A DNA stretch of 36,969 nucleotides from an uncultured Pseudoflavonifractor sp. Its GTDB lineage: Bacteria > Bacillota > Clostridia > Oscillospirales > Oscillospiraceae. The position numbers were made by a program, and so were the translations under genes. Under the pieces are notes generated by a model, which did no database searches, had not been told where the DNA came from, and saw nothing but the letters and a program-made list of their open reading frames with translations. Below, in pieces: positions 26,097 to 35,633 of this stretch; the first letter of the stretch is position 1, and each line of letters begins with the position of its first letter. Where the stretch lies: positions 1 through 36,969 of the forward strand of contig CANRZY010000008.1 of the NCBI GenBank assembly GCA_947644625.1, in the 5' to 3' direction.

Positions 26097-26828
26097 ATGA
26101 GCCTGATCGAATTAAAAGATGTCTATAAGATATATAACGAGGGGCAGGAAAGCCAGGTCAACGCTTTGGATGGGGTCTCCCTCGCCATTGAACGGGGGGA
26201 GTTCGTGGCAGTCATTGGGACCTCCGGGTCCGGGAAATCCACCATGATGAATATTTTGGGGTGCCTGGATATTCCGACGCGGGGCGTCTATCTGCTGGAC
26301 GGACAGCCGGTGGGGGAAAAGAGCCAGAGGGAGCTTTCCGACCTTCGTTCCCGGCGTATCAGCTTTATTTTTCAGGGCTATAACCTGATCCCCTCCCTGA
26401 AGGTGTGGGAAAATGTGGCCCTACCCATGGCCTATCAGCATATTTCCCTTCAGGAGCGGAAGGAACGGGCATTGGCGGCGCTGAAGGCGGTAGAGATCGA
26501 CGCAAAGGCAGAAAATAAACCCGGACAGCTCTCCGGCGGTCAGCAGCAGCGTGTGGCCATTGCCCGGGCAATGGCCACACGGTCCCCCATCCTTATGGCC
26601 GACGAACCTACCGGAGCTTTGGATTCCAAGACAGGAGCCCAGGTCCTGGCCCTCATGCGGCAGCTTAACGCCCAGGGGACCACCGTGATCCTCATTACCC
26701 ACGACAATGGCATTGCCGCCCAGGCAGACCGGACCGTTCGGGTGATGGACGGACACATTGTCCACGACAGCCTCTGGGATGGAGCGCTGGTCCCGGCAGA
26801 GGGGCGTGCGGAGGTGAGGGCGTCGTGA
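26097..26828 (+). CDS. ABC transporter ATP-binding protein, MacB/LolD type
   Basis: The 243-aa protein is a complete ABC ATPase. It has Walker A GTSGSGKST (about 42-50), Q-loop FIFQGYNL, signature LSGGQQQR, Walker B ILMADEPTGALD and H-loop ITHD. Its sequence is of the MacB/LolD/FtsE kind that powers non-channel efflux or extraction of lipids and peptides. ATG 26097 is chosen because AAAGGAGG (26083-26090) is spaced 6 nt from it. ATG 26091 directly touches that site, and the frame further upstream overlaps the adaptor gene. It ends by overlapping the permease gene by 4 nt (GTGA), so the two are translationally coupled. Confidence 0.95.
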   Translation: MSLIELKDVYKIYNEGQESQVNALDGVSLAIERGEFVAVIGTSGSGKSTMMNILGCLDIPTRGVYLLDGQPVGEKSQRELSDLRSRRISFIFQGYNLIPSLKVWENVALPMAYQHISLQERKERALAALKAVEIDAKAENKPGQLSGGQQQRVAIARAMATRSPILMADEPTGALDSKTGAQVLALMRQLNAQGTTVILITHDNGIAAQADRTVRVMDGHIVHDSLWDGALVPAEGRAEVRAS

Positions 26829-28006
26829 ACTCCCTCCTCATGGCTTTGGATTCCATCAGCGAGAAAAAGGGCCGCTCTTTTCTTACCATGCTGGGCATTA
26901 TTATCGGAGTCACCGCAGTCCTGGTATTGGTGGCTATGGTGACGGGCTACAACAGCGACATGACCGCCTACTATGAAAAGCTGGGAGTCAACAAGGTGAC
27001 AGTGAAGCTGTCCTGGTACGACACCAGCCGCTCCTTCGATTTGATGAAGGAGCTCTACGAGTACGGAAACGGAGAGTTGTCTGATATGGTGGAAGGAATT
27101 ACTCCCGACCTTTCCAGCCAGATGCCTGTCCAATACGGCGGAAAAGCGGTGGACGGCACCACCGTTTCCCTTGGTTCCGACCAATATGCCCTTTGTTCTA
27201 ATTACATTTTGGAATCTGGGAGAGATATATTACAATATGATATCGAAAACCGAAGCATGGTGTGCGTGCTGGGTTCCTATACGGCGGATACCCTTTTCCC
27301 CTACAGCGACCCCATCGGGGAGACGGTGACCATTGGAGGCTTTCCCTTTTTGGTGGTGGGGACCTACTATCAAAAAGACGGAGGCGCGGAGGATTCCATG
27401 GACCACATGGCGGTGGTTCCCTACACGGTAAACCGCGCCCTTTTGAAGTCTGACCGGGTGGAAAGCATGATCGTGAAGGTGGATTCCTCCAAGAATGTGG
27501 ATACTGTCATGTCCCGGTTGGAGCTTTGGCTGGCCGAAGAGGTAGACAGCAACCTGGGGGAGTACACCCTGGCCGATGGAAACTCGGCTATGGCGGAGTC
27601 CAATGATGAAATGACATCCCTCTCAGTGGTGCTGGGCGGCATTGCCTCCATCGCCCTTTTGGTGGGTGGGATCGGCATTATGAATATTATGCTGGTCACC
27701 GTCACCGAACGGACAAGGGAGATCGGGATCAAAAAATCCATCGGCGCCCCCCGGTGGGAGATCGTGGGCCAGTTTTTGCTGGAGGCGGGTATTTTAAGCT
27801 CCCTGGGGGGGCTGGTGGGTATCGCTTTGGGCTTTGTCCTTTCGCTGATCCTGGGAAAGGCCATGTATGGACTTATTGTCCTGCCCGGCGTGGGCATTTC
27901 CTTGGGGGCTTTTGTTTTTTCCCTGGTGATCGGCGTAGTTTTTGGCATCTATCCCGCCGTGAAGGCCTCCAACCTTCAGCCCGTGGATGCGTTAAGAGCA
28001 GATTAA
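26825..28006 (+). CDS. ABC transporter permease, MacB/FtsX type
   Basis: The 393-aa protein shows the MacB plan: one N-terminal membrane helix (about 19-42, TMLGIIIGVTAVLVLVAMV), a large extracytoplasmic domain (about 45-260) and three helices at the C-terminus (about 268-290, 318-345, 355-380). The conserved REIGIKKSIGA motif follows helix 2. The start is GTG 26825, which overlaps the ATPase stop codon and follows GGAGGT (26810-26815) by 9 nt. With the adaptor and ATPase it forms a MacAB-like exporter in a single-membrane cell. Confidence 0.93.
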   Translation: MNSLLMALDSISEKKGRSFLTMLGIIIGVTAVLVLVAMVTGYNSDMTAYYEKLGVNKVTVKLSWYDTSRSFDLMKELYEYGNGELSDMVEGITPDLSSQMPVQYGGKAVDGTTVSLGSDQYALCSNYILESGRDILQYDIENRSMVCVLGSYTADTLFPYSDPIGETVTIGGFPFLVVGTYYQKDGGAEDSMDHMAVVPYTVNRALLKSDRVESMIVKVDSSKNVDTVMSRLELWLAEEVDSNLGEYTLADGNSAMAESNDEMTSLSVVLGGIASIALLVGGIGIMNIMLVTVTERTREIGIKKSIGAPRWEIVGQFLLEAGILSSLGGLVGIALGFVLSLILGKAMYGLIVLPGVGISLGAFVFSLVIGVVFGIYPAVKASNLQPVDALRAD

Positions 28007-28019
28007 AGGAGTGTTTCCC

Positions 28020-30059
28020 ATGGACCGAAAATGGATCTTTATCGCTTTGACGGCAATACTGACACTGAACCTGCTGAGCCTTTCTTCCGCTGGGGCCGCC
28101 AACGTGGAGGCGGAGGAAGCGGCGGTGGTATTATCCGGGCTAAATATCATTTCAGGCTATTCAGACGGCCTTTACCACCTGGAAGACAGCCTTACCCGCG
28201 CCCAGTTCTGCAAGCTGGCGGTGCTGGCGGAGGGCCATGGGGACCAGGCGGCGGGAAGCGCCTACCGCTCCCTTTTTTCTGATGTGTCCGGCTCAAACTG
28301 GGCGGCCGCCTATATCAACCTGGCCCATGAGGAGGGCTTAATGACCGGCAAGGGGGATGGGACCTTTGGCCCTGACGAGTCCGTTACCCTGGACCAGGCA
28401 GCCACGGTTTGCCTGCGGCTGCTTGGCTACTCCCAGGAGGATATCGGTCCCTTCTGGCCGGAGGACTATCTTGTGAAGGCCCGGAAGGTGGGGCTTCTGG
28501 AGGGGGTGAGCGCCCAGGCGGGACAGGAGCTTGACCGGGGACAGGCTGTTCGGCTGCTCTATAACCTCCTCCGGCTTCCTGACGTCCAGGGAAAGACGTT
28601 TGCTCTGGGGCTGGGAAGCTCCTGGATAGAGGACGCGGTTTTGCTGGGTAATGACGCCGAGGCCGCCGACGGTAGGGCCCATACCGCCTGGATCTATGCC
28701 AATGGGGCGCTGAGCTGGTATGAGCAAAACGCTCCTATAGACGAAGCCCTGGTCTGTCGCCGGGGGACTCTCCTGCTGGACAAAACGGGGAAGGTCATGG
28801 GCTTTCTGCCCGATGACAGCGTCTGCAAAACCGTTACGGCAAGGGAGGTCACCGCCTCCGCTGTGACGGATGTGGAGGGAAACAGTTATTCCCTGTCCGC
28901 CTCCCTTCCGGTGATTCTGGAGGGGGAAAAGACCGCCTATTCCTCCGTGTGGTACGACCTGGAGGGACGGGAGCTGACCTTTTATTACGCCGGGAGCGGA
29001 GGGATCACGCTGGTGACAGCCTCCGACGCCACCCGGTATGAGGGAACGCTTCTTACGGGATACTATGAAAACGCCCAGCCAAACGCCGCCGATCCCAGCT
29101 CCGTTACCCTGCTGGGCCGTACCTTTGCCGTGGCCGACCACGCGCGGGGACTGGCCGGATTATCCGTGGGGGAGAAGATCACCGTTTGTCTCAACGGGGC
29201 CGGAGAGATCCTTCAGGCATGGGCTGCCGGGGAAAAAAGGACTACGGTGATCGCCGTACTGGACAGCGCCGGACAGGGGAGCTTTACCCATGTCAGCGGT
29301 CTTTCCCTCTCCGCTCAGATCAGCAATGGGGACAGGGCAAGGGAACTGGAGGGGTGTCTGGTCCGAATCAATTCTTCGGGGATGGGAAAAGCGTCTGTTT
29401 CCGCCCTGTCTGAGAGCGTAGGACAGAAGCTGGACGTAAAGAGCCGGACGCTGGGCTCCATCCCTTTGGCGGACCATGTAAAAATATATGACCAGGTGGG
29501 CTCCGCCCCGGTAGTGGAGGTGGCGTTGGAGGATATCCTGACCGATACGGTGGCGGCGGACCGGATCGCCTATGTGGGGACCAATGAGAAGGGGGAGGCG
29601 GACCTGCTCCTGCTAAAAAATGTGACCGGGGATGGGTATACCTACGGCCTTTACCGTCCCTCCACTGCCTCCAGCGGGCAGAAGGGCAGCGCGGACTATT
29701 CGGAATGGAATACCATTGCCGTGGAAAGCAGCGCCGGGATCTCCGCCTACTGTGCCAGTATTCAAACCGTCCGGGATACCTTTGGGGGTCTGGCCGTCAC
29801 TTCGGGCGGAAAGGTTGCGGGCTTTCAAACCCTTACAAAGGCGACCGGAGTGTCCCGCTCCGATTTTGACGGAGAGGACTATGTGGTGCTGGATGGTATC
29901 CGGGTCCCCATTTCCGACAGGGTCCAGGTCTATAACGGGGACAACGGCACCTGGATCGACTTAAGTACGGCGAAGGGGTATGACGAAACTCTGACGGTCT
30001 ACTACAGCGGGACCCTGGGCGGAAACGCAAAGGTGAGGGTGGTCGTAGCGGGAGAGTAA
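28020..30059 (+). CDS. SLH-domain surface protein co-transcribed with the exporter
   Basis: The 679-aa protein has a signal peptide (about 1-26) and three SLH repeats at the N-terminus (about 28-75, 80-135 and a weaker one 140-185). About 490 residues of probable beta-structure follow, with no recognised enzyme motif. The start at ATG 28020 follows AAAGGAG (28005-28011), which overlaps the permease stop codon. GTG 28011 is part of that site and is rejected. The gene begins 13 nt behind the permease and is closed by a terminator, so it is the last gene of the efflux operon. A role in sensing, cargo binding or wall anchoring of the exporter is a guess from position. Confidence 0.9.
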   Translation: MDRKWIFIALTAILTLNLLSLSSAGAANVEAEEAAVVLSGLNIISGYSDGLYHLEDSLTRAQFCKLAVLAEGHGDQAAGSAYRSLFSDVSGSNWAAAYINLAHEEGLMTGKGDGTFGPDESVTLDQAATVCLRLLGYSQEDIGPFWPEDYLVKARKVGLLEGVSAQAGQELDRGQAVRLLYNLLRLPDVQGKTFALGLGSSWIEDAVLLGNDAEAADGRAHTAWIYANGALSWYEQNAPIDEALVCRRGTLLLDKTGKVMGFLPDDSVCKTVTAREVTASAVTDVEGNSYSLSASLPVILEGEKTAYSSVWYDLEGRELTFYYAGSGGITLVTASDATRYEGTLLTGYYENAQPNAADPSSVTLLGRTFAVADHARGLAGLSVGEKITVCLNGAGEILQAWAAGEKRTTVIAVLDSAGQGSFTHVSGLSLSAQISNGDRARELEGCLVRINSSGMGKASVSALSESVGQKLDVKSRTLGSIPLADHVKIYDQVGSAPVVEVALEDILTDTVAADRIAYVGTNEKGEADLLLLKNVTGDGYTYGLYRPSTASSGQKGSADYSEWNTIAVESSAGISAYCASIQTVRDTFGGLAVTSGGKVAGFQTLTKATGVSRSDFDGEDYVVLDGIRVPISDRVQVYNGDNGTWIDLSTAKGYDETLTVYYSGTLGGNAKVRVVVAGE

Positions 30060-30109
30060 GGCGGCTGCAAAAGCGATCTTCCGCCCATATCGGACCCTTG
30101 ACGGCAAAG

Positions 30110-30142
30110 AAAAAAGCAGTGGGAAATCCCACTGCTTTTTTT
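30110..30142 (+). terminator. Terminator of the efflux operon
   Basis: AAAAAAGCAGTGGG (30110-30123) pairs with CCCACTGCTTTTTT (30128-30141), and the run of T continues to 30142. The remaining gap to the next gene (30143-30422) has only the promoter at 30270 and an untranslated leader. Confidence 0.92.
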
Positions 30143-30249
30143 CAGTTGATAAAGGAGAGGATCGCGCAGATTTATTTTTCCGCCGCGGCGGTGAGCTTCT
30201 TTTTCTATTGGTCCGCAGACGCCGGAACGGAAGAAAACGGTTAGAAGCT

Positions 30250-30295
30250 AAAAAAATTTCTGTCCGGGCGCAACGGCGGCGGTGGAAAATCTGTC
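30250..30295 (+). promoter_or_regulatory. ECF sigma promoter of the beta-helix SLH gene
   Basis: GCAAC (30270-30274) is followed after 17 bp by TGTC (30292-30295), with an A/T tract (30250-30259) upstream. Across 46 bases it matches the promoter of the sigma operon (35015-35060) at 36 positions. The start near 30302 gives a leader of about 120 nt. Confidence 0.7.
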
Positions 30296-30422
30296 TATTT
30301 ATATAGGAGGAAAAAAGGGAAAGACATTTAGAGCATGGAGCTGTTTTTCCGCCAGGCCGGACAGACTTAACAAACCGGCTGTTGATCCCCGCCCAAAACG
30401 AGTTTTGATAGGAGGCATCACC

Positions 30423-33400
30423 ATGAAACGCACAAAACGCCTGCTTTTCACACTGCTCACCCTCTGTTTGCTGCCGGGCCTGCTGCCCGCATCGGCGGGG
30501 GCGGTCAGCTCCCATCTTCATCCCATCTGCGGGGCGTCGTGTTCCCACACGGAGGGACACGGGGAGGCGAGCTACACCGCCCTGACTGCGGCGATGATCA
30601 ACACTGGGGAGACTACATACTACACCCTGACTGCGGGGAATTACTATCTTTCCGAGGATATTACGACGGCCAGGACCATCAATGCGTCCGGGGCGGTCAA
30701 CCTATGCCTCAATGGCTATACCATCACTTGTACCGAAAGCGCGTATATGCCCGTTAACAGCGGGGCGCCCCTCCACATCTGCGACTGTCAGGGGGGCGGC
30801 GGCATAAGCGACGGGCGTACAGCCAGCAAAAATTTCCTGTATATCAACGGCGCCGTGACCCTCTTCGGCGGCACCTTTACCGGCACCAAGGTGCTTTATG
30901 TGTCCGGCAACAGCGGTACGCTGACGGTGGACGGGGCGACGATAAAGGCCTCCAGCACCGCCCTCAACGCCCAGTCCGGCACCACCGTACACATCAAAAG
31001 CGGGGAGCTGACCACCAGCAATGCGTTCTATACCGTGCAGGTGTTTTCTCCCAATTTCACCATGACGGGTGGGAAGGTCGTCAATACAAGGGCTAATGGC
31101 GAGGGGGTGTCTTTTTCCGGCGGCGGCGGCGGGACCATCAGCGGCGGTACGATCCAGGCCACGGGAATCGGCGGCGTGGGGGTCAGTGTGGGCGCGGAAT
31201 ATAATGTTACCCTCTCCGGCGCTCCCGTCATTGAGGGAAAGGGCGCCGACATCCAGTTTTCCGCAGTTACCGGCGCTGCCGGTGTGCTCACCGTGGGAGA
31301 AAACCTTACAGGGACGTTTAAGGTATCGCATTTATACAAGGACGGCAGCGGAGAATTCAGCATCGCCGAGACCAAGCCCTTTCTCTTTACCACCGCCACC
31401 GCCAGGGACGATTCCGAACACTTCACCTCCGCCAACCCCAAGATCGCCCTCCGGGACGTGGAGGACAAGGCGACCGGCAAACACACCCTGGAATTATACC
31501 GCAAACACGCCTGGTACACGAGCTGGCAGAACAACGCGACCCACCACTGGCGCGATTGCGCCAACGCCGACTGCACCATCACCGACAACGCCCAGAAGGA
31601 GGAGTACGCCGCCCACAACGTCGTGGACGACCCGGCGGTTCCCGCCACCTGCGTCAAGGCGGGAAAGACAGCGGGGAGCCACTGCTCGAAGTGCAAGTAT
31701 GTGATCATCCCCCAGCAGACCATTCCCGCCACCGGGGAGCACACATATCCGGGGTACGAGAAGAATGAAGCCCAGCACTGGCAGAAGTGCTCGGTCTGCC
31801 AGAGCGAAACCTCCAAGACCGCACACAAGGCCGTCACCGACAAGGCAGAGGACGCCACCTGTACCACCGATGGCAAGACGGAGGGGAGCCACTGCTCGGT
31901 GTGCGGGTATGTGATCATCCCCCAGGAGGCCATCCCCGCCGGTCACACCTGGGGCAAGTGGACCCTCCAGGCGGACGGACAGACTGTGAAGCGGGTATGC
32001 GGGGCCGACCCCTCCCACACCGAGAGCAAGAGCCTTGCCATCACTCTGGACAAGTCCAGCTATGTTTACAGCGGTGGGGAGAATAAGCCCACGGTCACCG
32101 TGAAGGTGGGCGGTGCGACCCTGACCCAGGGCACCGACTATACCGTCAGCTACAAGGATAACGTGAACACAGGCACGGCTGCCGTTACCGTCACGGGCAA
32201 GGGCAGCTACGCCGGGAGCGCGGACAAGAGCTTTACCATCAAAGCCAAGACCCTCACCGCTACCGCCGCCAGGGCAACGGACCGGGCCTATGACGGCGCC
32301 ACGTCGGTGACCGTCACCGCCGTGACCCTGGACGGGGTGGTAGACGGGGATGACGTGGCGGTGAATACCACGGGCCTTAAGGGGACAGTCTCCAGCCCCG
32401 ACGCCAGCGACACGCCCTATGAGACGGTGAGCCTCAACGGCTTGACCCTCACAGGGGCCGAGGCGGGCAACTACACCCTGGCCCAGGTCAACGTGACTTT
32501 ACCTACCTCGGTTACCATCTCCAAGGCCACACCTCCTCCGGCCACCCCCGGCAGCTTCAATATCGCCAATAGCCTGGAGAAGGAGTATAACTATCTTCTC
32601 TCCCTTCTCTGCCCTCAACTCAACCAGCCCGATGTGACGGCGGACCGCAAGGATTGGGGCGAGCGGAGCTACACCATTAAGAGTGTAGAATTTACCGGGG
32701 ACGGCTACTATATCGGCGGAGCCCGCATCGACAAGGCGCAGGAGAGCGGCCAGTACATCAACCGCCTCTACCTGCCTATAGCGTTCAACGATACGGACGA
32801 TGAGGGCCAGGTGGGCACGGTGGAGATCGAGGTTTCCTCGGTCAACTACGCCAGCTTTACCAACACCATTCAGATCATGGCCCGCAACAAGACAAGCGTC
32901 ACCTTCGGGGGCGTTTCTGTCCCGGACAAGACCTATGACGGCAGGCCCTATGCCTATGAAGGCAGGCTGACGGTCAGCGCCGGAAATGTATATGTCACTG
33001 ACGCCGATGTGGAGATCACCTATGTGGGCAGGGGCGAGACGGCCTACTCGGAATGGGAAACGCCCCCCACCAACGCCGGCACCTTTGCTATGGTGGTCAG
33101 GATCGCCGACACCGATGAGAAATACATCGGGCGGCGCTCCTATAACTTCACCATCCGAAAGGCCCCCGGCCAAGGCAGCGTTGCCATGTCCGGCTTCTCC
33201 TGCGCTGAGACGCCCAGCATACCCGTGCCCGTCTCGGCCACCAACGGTATCGACAGGGTGAGCTATGGGTATAAGGCAAGGAACGCCGCCGATGAGACCT
33301 ACTCCTCCACCAAGCCCACCACTTCCGGGGAGTACACCGTCCGGGCCGTCTTCCCCGCCGTCCTGAACTATACCCAGGCTACCGCTACGGCGGACTTTAC

Positions 33401-34922
33401 CGTCTCCCACGCCTACGCCTCGGAGTGGAGCGCGGATAGGACCGGGCATTGGTACGAGTGCCCCTGCGGCGACAGGCGCGGTGAGACGGCTCATGTCTAT
33501 GATAACGCTGAGGATACCGACTGCAATATCTGCGGGTATGTGCGTACCATCACGCCCCCCGACCAGGGCGAGGTCAAGGGCGAGGTGGAGGTGAAGCCGG
33601 GAACGGGTACCCCGGCGGTCACCACAGACGCAGAGGTTCTGAAGGACCTGGCCGGGGAGGTCCAGGAGGGGCAGAACGTCACCGTGAAGTTCACCGTGGA
33701 AAAGCGGGACGAGCCGGAGGATAAGGACGAGATCGTGGAGCTGGTCACAGGCAAAAAGGACGATGTGCTCTATCTGGACCTGTCTTTGCTGAGACAGGTC
33801 AACGATGAAGAGCCGGAGGCCATTACCAATACCGGGGATAAGGTGCTGGAGATCGTGGTACCTTATGACTTTACGGGTAAGAAGGACGTGAGCGTCTACC
33901 GCAAACACGGCGGGGAGCAGGCTGAGGCGCTGTGTTCTCTGGCCGCCCGGCCCGAGGGAGGCTATGCCGATGGGAGCTTTTTTGCAGACAGCGGCCATGG
34001 CAAGGTTTATATCTACGCCTCCAAGTTTTCCATCTATGCCATTGGGTACACCGCCCAGACAAGCGAACCCAGCCATTCCGGCGGCGGCTCTGACAACTCT
34101 GACGATTACTATACTCTCACCGCTGAGGCGGGGGAGGGAGGAGGGATCTCTCCCAAGGGCAAGGTGACGGTCCGGCGGGGAACGCGGAAGACCTTTACCA
34201 TTACCCCCGGCGAAGGCTATGAGATCACCGACGTGCTGGTGGATGGCAAGAGTGTGGGGGTGGTGACGAAGTACACCTTTGAAAAGATCGCCACCAGCCA
34301 CACCATCAAGGCGGTCTTCCGGAAGACCGTCCCTGGCGCAGCAGGCTGCGCCAGGGACGATACCTGCCTTATCTCGAAATTTACCGACGCCGCCCCCAAA
34401 ACCTGGTATCACGACGGCGTCCACTACTGTTTGGAGAAGGAGCTGATGGTGGGCCTCTCCGAAACCACCTTTGCCCCTGGGATGGAGACCAGCCGCGCCA
34501 TGATCGCCACCGTTCTCTGGCGACTCTCAGATAGTCCGGAGACCGGAGTGGAGGCGAGCTTCCCGGACTGTGAGGCGGACGGCTGGTATACCCAGGCGGT
34601 AGCCTGGTGCGCTGAAGCGGGCGTAGTCAAGGGCTATGATAACGGCAGCTTTGGTCCGGGCGACTCTATTACCCGGGAACAGCTGGCCCTTATGCTCTGG
34701 CGGTATGCCAAGCTCCGGGGGCAGGACGTTTCGGTGGGTGAGAACGCGGACCTCCTCAGCTACCAGGACTTTGACCAGGCCGGCCAGTGGGCTGTTCCGG
34801 CTCTACAGTGGGCCGTGGGCAGCGGCGTTGTGAACGGCAAGGATGGAAACCGGCTGGACCCCAAGGGCCTTGCCTCCCGTGCCGAAGCCGCCGCCATGCT
34901 CCAGCGGTTCTGCGAAATGTAG
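30423..34922 (+). CDS. SLH-anchored beta-helix surface protein with Cys-rich modules
   Basis: The 1499-aa product has a signal peptide (about 1-27) and a right-handed beta-helix-like region of TxxGGxF/GGTI turns (about 60-350). Small His/Cys modules of the HWxxC..C..xxxAH kind come next (about 365-515, and again about 998-1040), possibly metal-binding. Ig/MBG-like domains with YDG motifs (about 545-700), more beta-domains, an InlB-like repeat (about 1222-1300) and three SLH repeats (about 1318-1499) complete it. No catalytic site was recognised, so it is likely a wall-bound adhesin or structural protein. ATG 30423 follows AGGAGG (30410-30415). A frame open from 30282 begins inside the promoter and is rejected. 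Its promoter matches that of the ECF sigma operon just downstream. Confidence 0.9.
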   Translation: MKRTKRLLFTLLTLCLLPGLLPASAGAVSSHLHPICGASCSHTEGHGEASYTALTAAMINTGETTYYTLTAGNYYLSEDITTARTINASGAVNLCLNGYTITCTESAYMPVNSGAPLHICDCQGGGGISDGRTASKNFLYINGAVTLFGGTFTGTKVLYVSGNSGTLTVDGATIKASSTALNAQSGTTVHIKSGELTTSNAFYTVQVFSPNFTMTGGKVVNTRANGEGVSFSGGGGGTISGGTIQATGIGGVGVSVGAEYNVTLSGAPVIEGKGADIQFSAVTGAAGVLTVGENLTGTFKVSHLYKDGSGEFSIAETKPFLFTTATARDDSEHFTSANPKIALRDVEDKATGKHTLELYRKHAWYTSWQNNATHHWRDCANADCTITDNAQKEEYAAHNVVDDPAVPATCVKAGKTAGSHCSKCKYVIIPQQTIPATGEHTYPGYEKNEAQHWQKCSVCQSETSKTAHKAVTDKAEDATCTTDGKTEGSHCSVCGYVIIPQEAIPAGHTWGKWTLQADGQTVKRVCGADPSHTESKSLAITLDKSSYVYSGGENKPTVTVKVGGATLTQGTDYTVSYKDNVNTGTAAVTVTGKGSYAGSADKSFTIKAKTLTATAARATDRAYDGATSVTVTAVTLDGVVDGDDVAVNTTGLKGTVSSPDASDTPYETVSLNGLTLTGAEAGNYTLAQVNVTLPTSVTISKATPPPATPGSFNIANSLEKEYNYLLSLLCPQLNQPDVTADRKDWGERSYTIKSVEFTGDGYYIGGARIDKAQESGQYINRLYLPIAFNDTDDEGQVGTVEIEVSSVNYASFTNTIQIMARNKTSVTFGGVSVPDKTYDGRPYAYEGRLTVSAGNVYVTDADVEITYVGRGETAYSEWETPPTNAGTFAMVVRIADTDEKYIGRRSYNFTIRKAPGQGSVAMSGFSCAETPSIPVPVSATNGIDRVSYGYKARNAADETYSSTKPTTSGEYTVRAVFPAVLNYTQATATADFTVSHAYASEWSADRTGHWYECPCGDRRGETAHVYDNAEDTDCNICGYVRTITPPDQGEVKGEVEVKPGTGTPAVTTDAEVLKDLAGEVQEGQNVTVKFTVEKRDEPEDKDEIVELVTGKKDDVLYLDLSLLRQVNDEEPEAITNTGDKVLEIVVPYDFTGKKDVSVYRKHGGEQAEALCSLAARPEGGYADGSFFADSGHGKVYIYASKFSIYAIGYTAQTSEPSHSGGGSDNSDDYYTLTAEAGEGGGISPKGKVTVRRGTRKTFTITPGEGYEITDVLVDGKSVGVVTKYTFEKIATSHTIKAVFRKTVPGAAGCARDDTCLISKFTDAAPKTWYHDGVHYCLEKELMVGLSETTFAPGMETSRAMIATVLWRLSDSPETGVEASFPDCEADGWYTQAVAWCAEAGVVKGYDNGSFGPGDSITREQLALMLWRYAKLRGQDVSVGENADLLSYQDFDQAGQWAVPALQWAVGSGVVNGKDGNRLDPKGLASRAEAAAMLQRFCEM

Positions 34923-34935
34923 CGGCAATGAAACT

Positions 34936-34966
34936 GCCCGGCCTGGAGCGGAGCTTCAGACCGGGC
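34936..34966 (+). terminator. Hairpin without T run after the beta-helix gene
   Basis: GCCCGG (34936-34941) pairs with CCGGGC (34961-34966) and CTGGAGC (34943-34949) with GCTTCAG (34953-34959), with one internal mismatch. No T run follows, so readthrough into the sigma operon is possible. Confidence 0.4.
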
Positions 34967-35014
34967 GCATACTATGCAGGGATACTTGCGGTGTGATGTA
35001 TAATGATAAATAGT

Positions 35015-35060
35015 GTAAAAATTTTTGCCCTGTCGCAACAGCAGCGGTGAAAAATTTGTC
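35015..35060 (+). promoter_or_regulatory. ECF sigma autoregulated promoter
   Basis: GCAAC (35035-35039) and TGTC (35057-35060) are 17 bp apart, with AAAAATTTTT upstream. It matches the promoter at 30250-30295 in spacing and sequence. The sigma gene begins 22 nt downstream, as expected for autoregulation. Confidence 0.7.
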
Positions 35061-35081
35061 CCCTGTCAGGGAGGTAAAGAG

Positions 35082-35633
35082 ATGAAAGACATTGAGATCA
35101 TTGAGCTTTTTTTCCGGCGGACGGAGGAGGCCATTACGCGCCTGGCGGAAAAGTACGGCGCTATGTGCCAGACCGTCGCCCAGCGCATTTTGCGGGACAG
35201 ACGGGATAGCGAGGAGTGTGTCAATGACGCCTGGCTTCAGACCTGGAACGCCATTCCACCTCAGCGGCCCGCCTGCTTAGGCGGCTTTGTGGGCCGCATT
35301 ACCCGGAATCTGGCTTTAAACCGGCTGGCCTATAACCATGCCCAAAAGCGGGACTCCACCCTGGAGGAGGCCTTTGGAGAGTTGAGCGGCAGTCTGCCCG
35401 ATTCGGGGAACATGTTGACGGATGAGGTGACCTTTCAGGACTTTCTCAACCGCTTCCTCCGACGGCAGAGCGAGGAGTCCCGCCGCTACTTTCTCCGGCG
35501 GTACTGGTATGGTATGAGCGTCCCGGAGATCGCCCGGGAGTGCGGCGTGGGGGAGGAAAAGGTCAAGTCTGCCCTGTTCCGTACCCGCAATAAGCTCCGC
35601 AAAGCCATGGAAGAGGAGGAGATCTACGTATGA
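35082..35633 (+). CDS. ECF-type RNA polymerase sigma factor
   Basis: The 183-aa protein has region 2 (about 10-80: DSEECVNDAWLQTWNAIPP, binding core polymerase and the -10 box) and region 4 (about 125-178: a helix-turn-helix SVPEIARECGVGEEKVKSALFRTRNKLRKAM, reading the -35 box). That is the usual size and make-up of an extracytoplasmic-function sigma factor. ATG 35082 follows AGGGAGGT (35068-35075) by 6 nt. A longer frame from 35025 would run through the promoter. Its stop overlaps the start of the next gene (ATGA), which encodes a membrane protein of anti-sigma type. The likely targets in the window are its own promoter and the one at 30270. Confidence 0.93.
   Translation: MKDIEIIELFFRRTEEAITRLAEKYGAMCQTVAQRILRDRRDSEECVNDAWLQTWNAIPPQRPACLGGFVGRITRNLALNRLAYNHAQKRDSTLEEAFGELSGSLPDSGNMLTDEVTFQDFLNRFLRRQSEESRRYFLRRYWYGMSVPEIARECGVGEEKVKSALFRTRNKLRKAMEEEEIYV

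Noticed and set aside
30282-30422. N-terminal extension of the beta-helix protein
   Set aside because: It begins inside the ECF promoter. The signal peptide and AGGAGG fit ATG 30423.
32499-34424. A 641-codon open frame on the minus strand inside the beta-helix gene
   Set aside because: The + strand product is a coherent secreted protein ending in SLH repeats. The minus frame shows no domain and no ribosome binding site.
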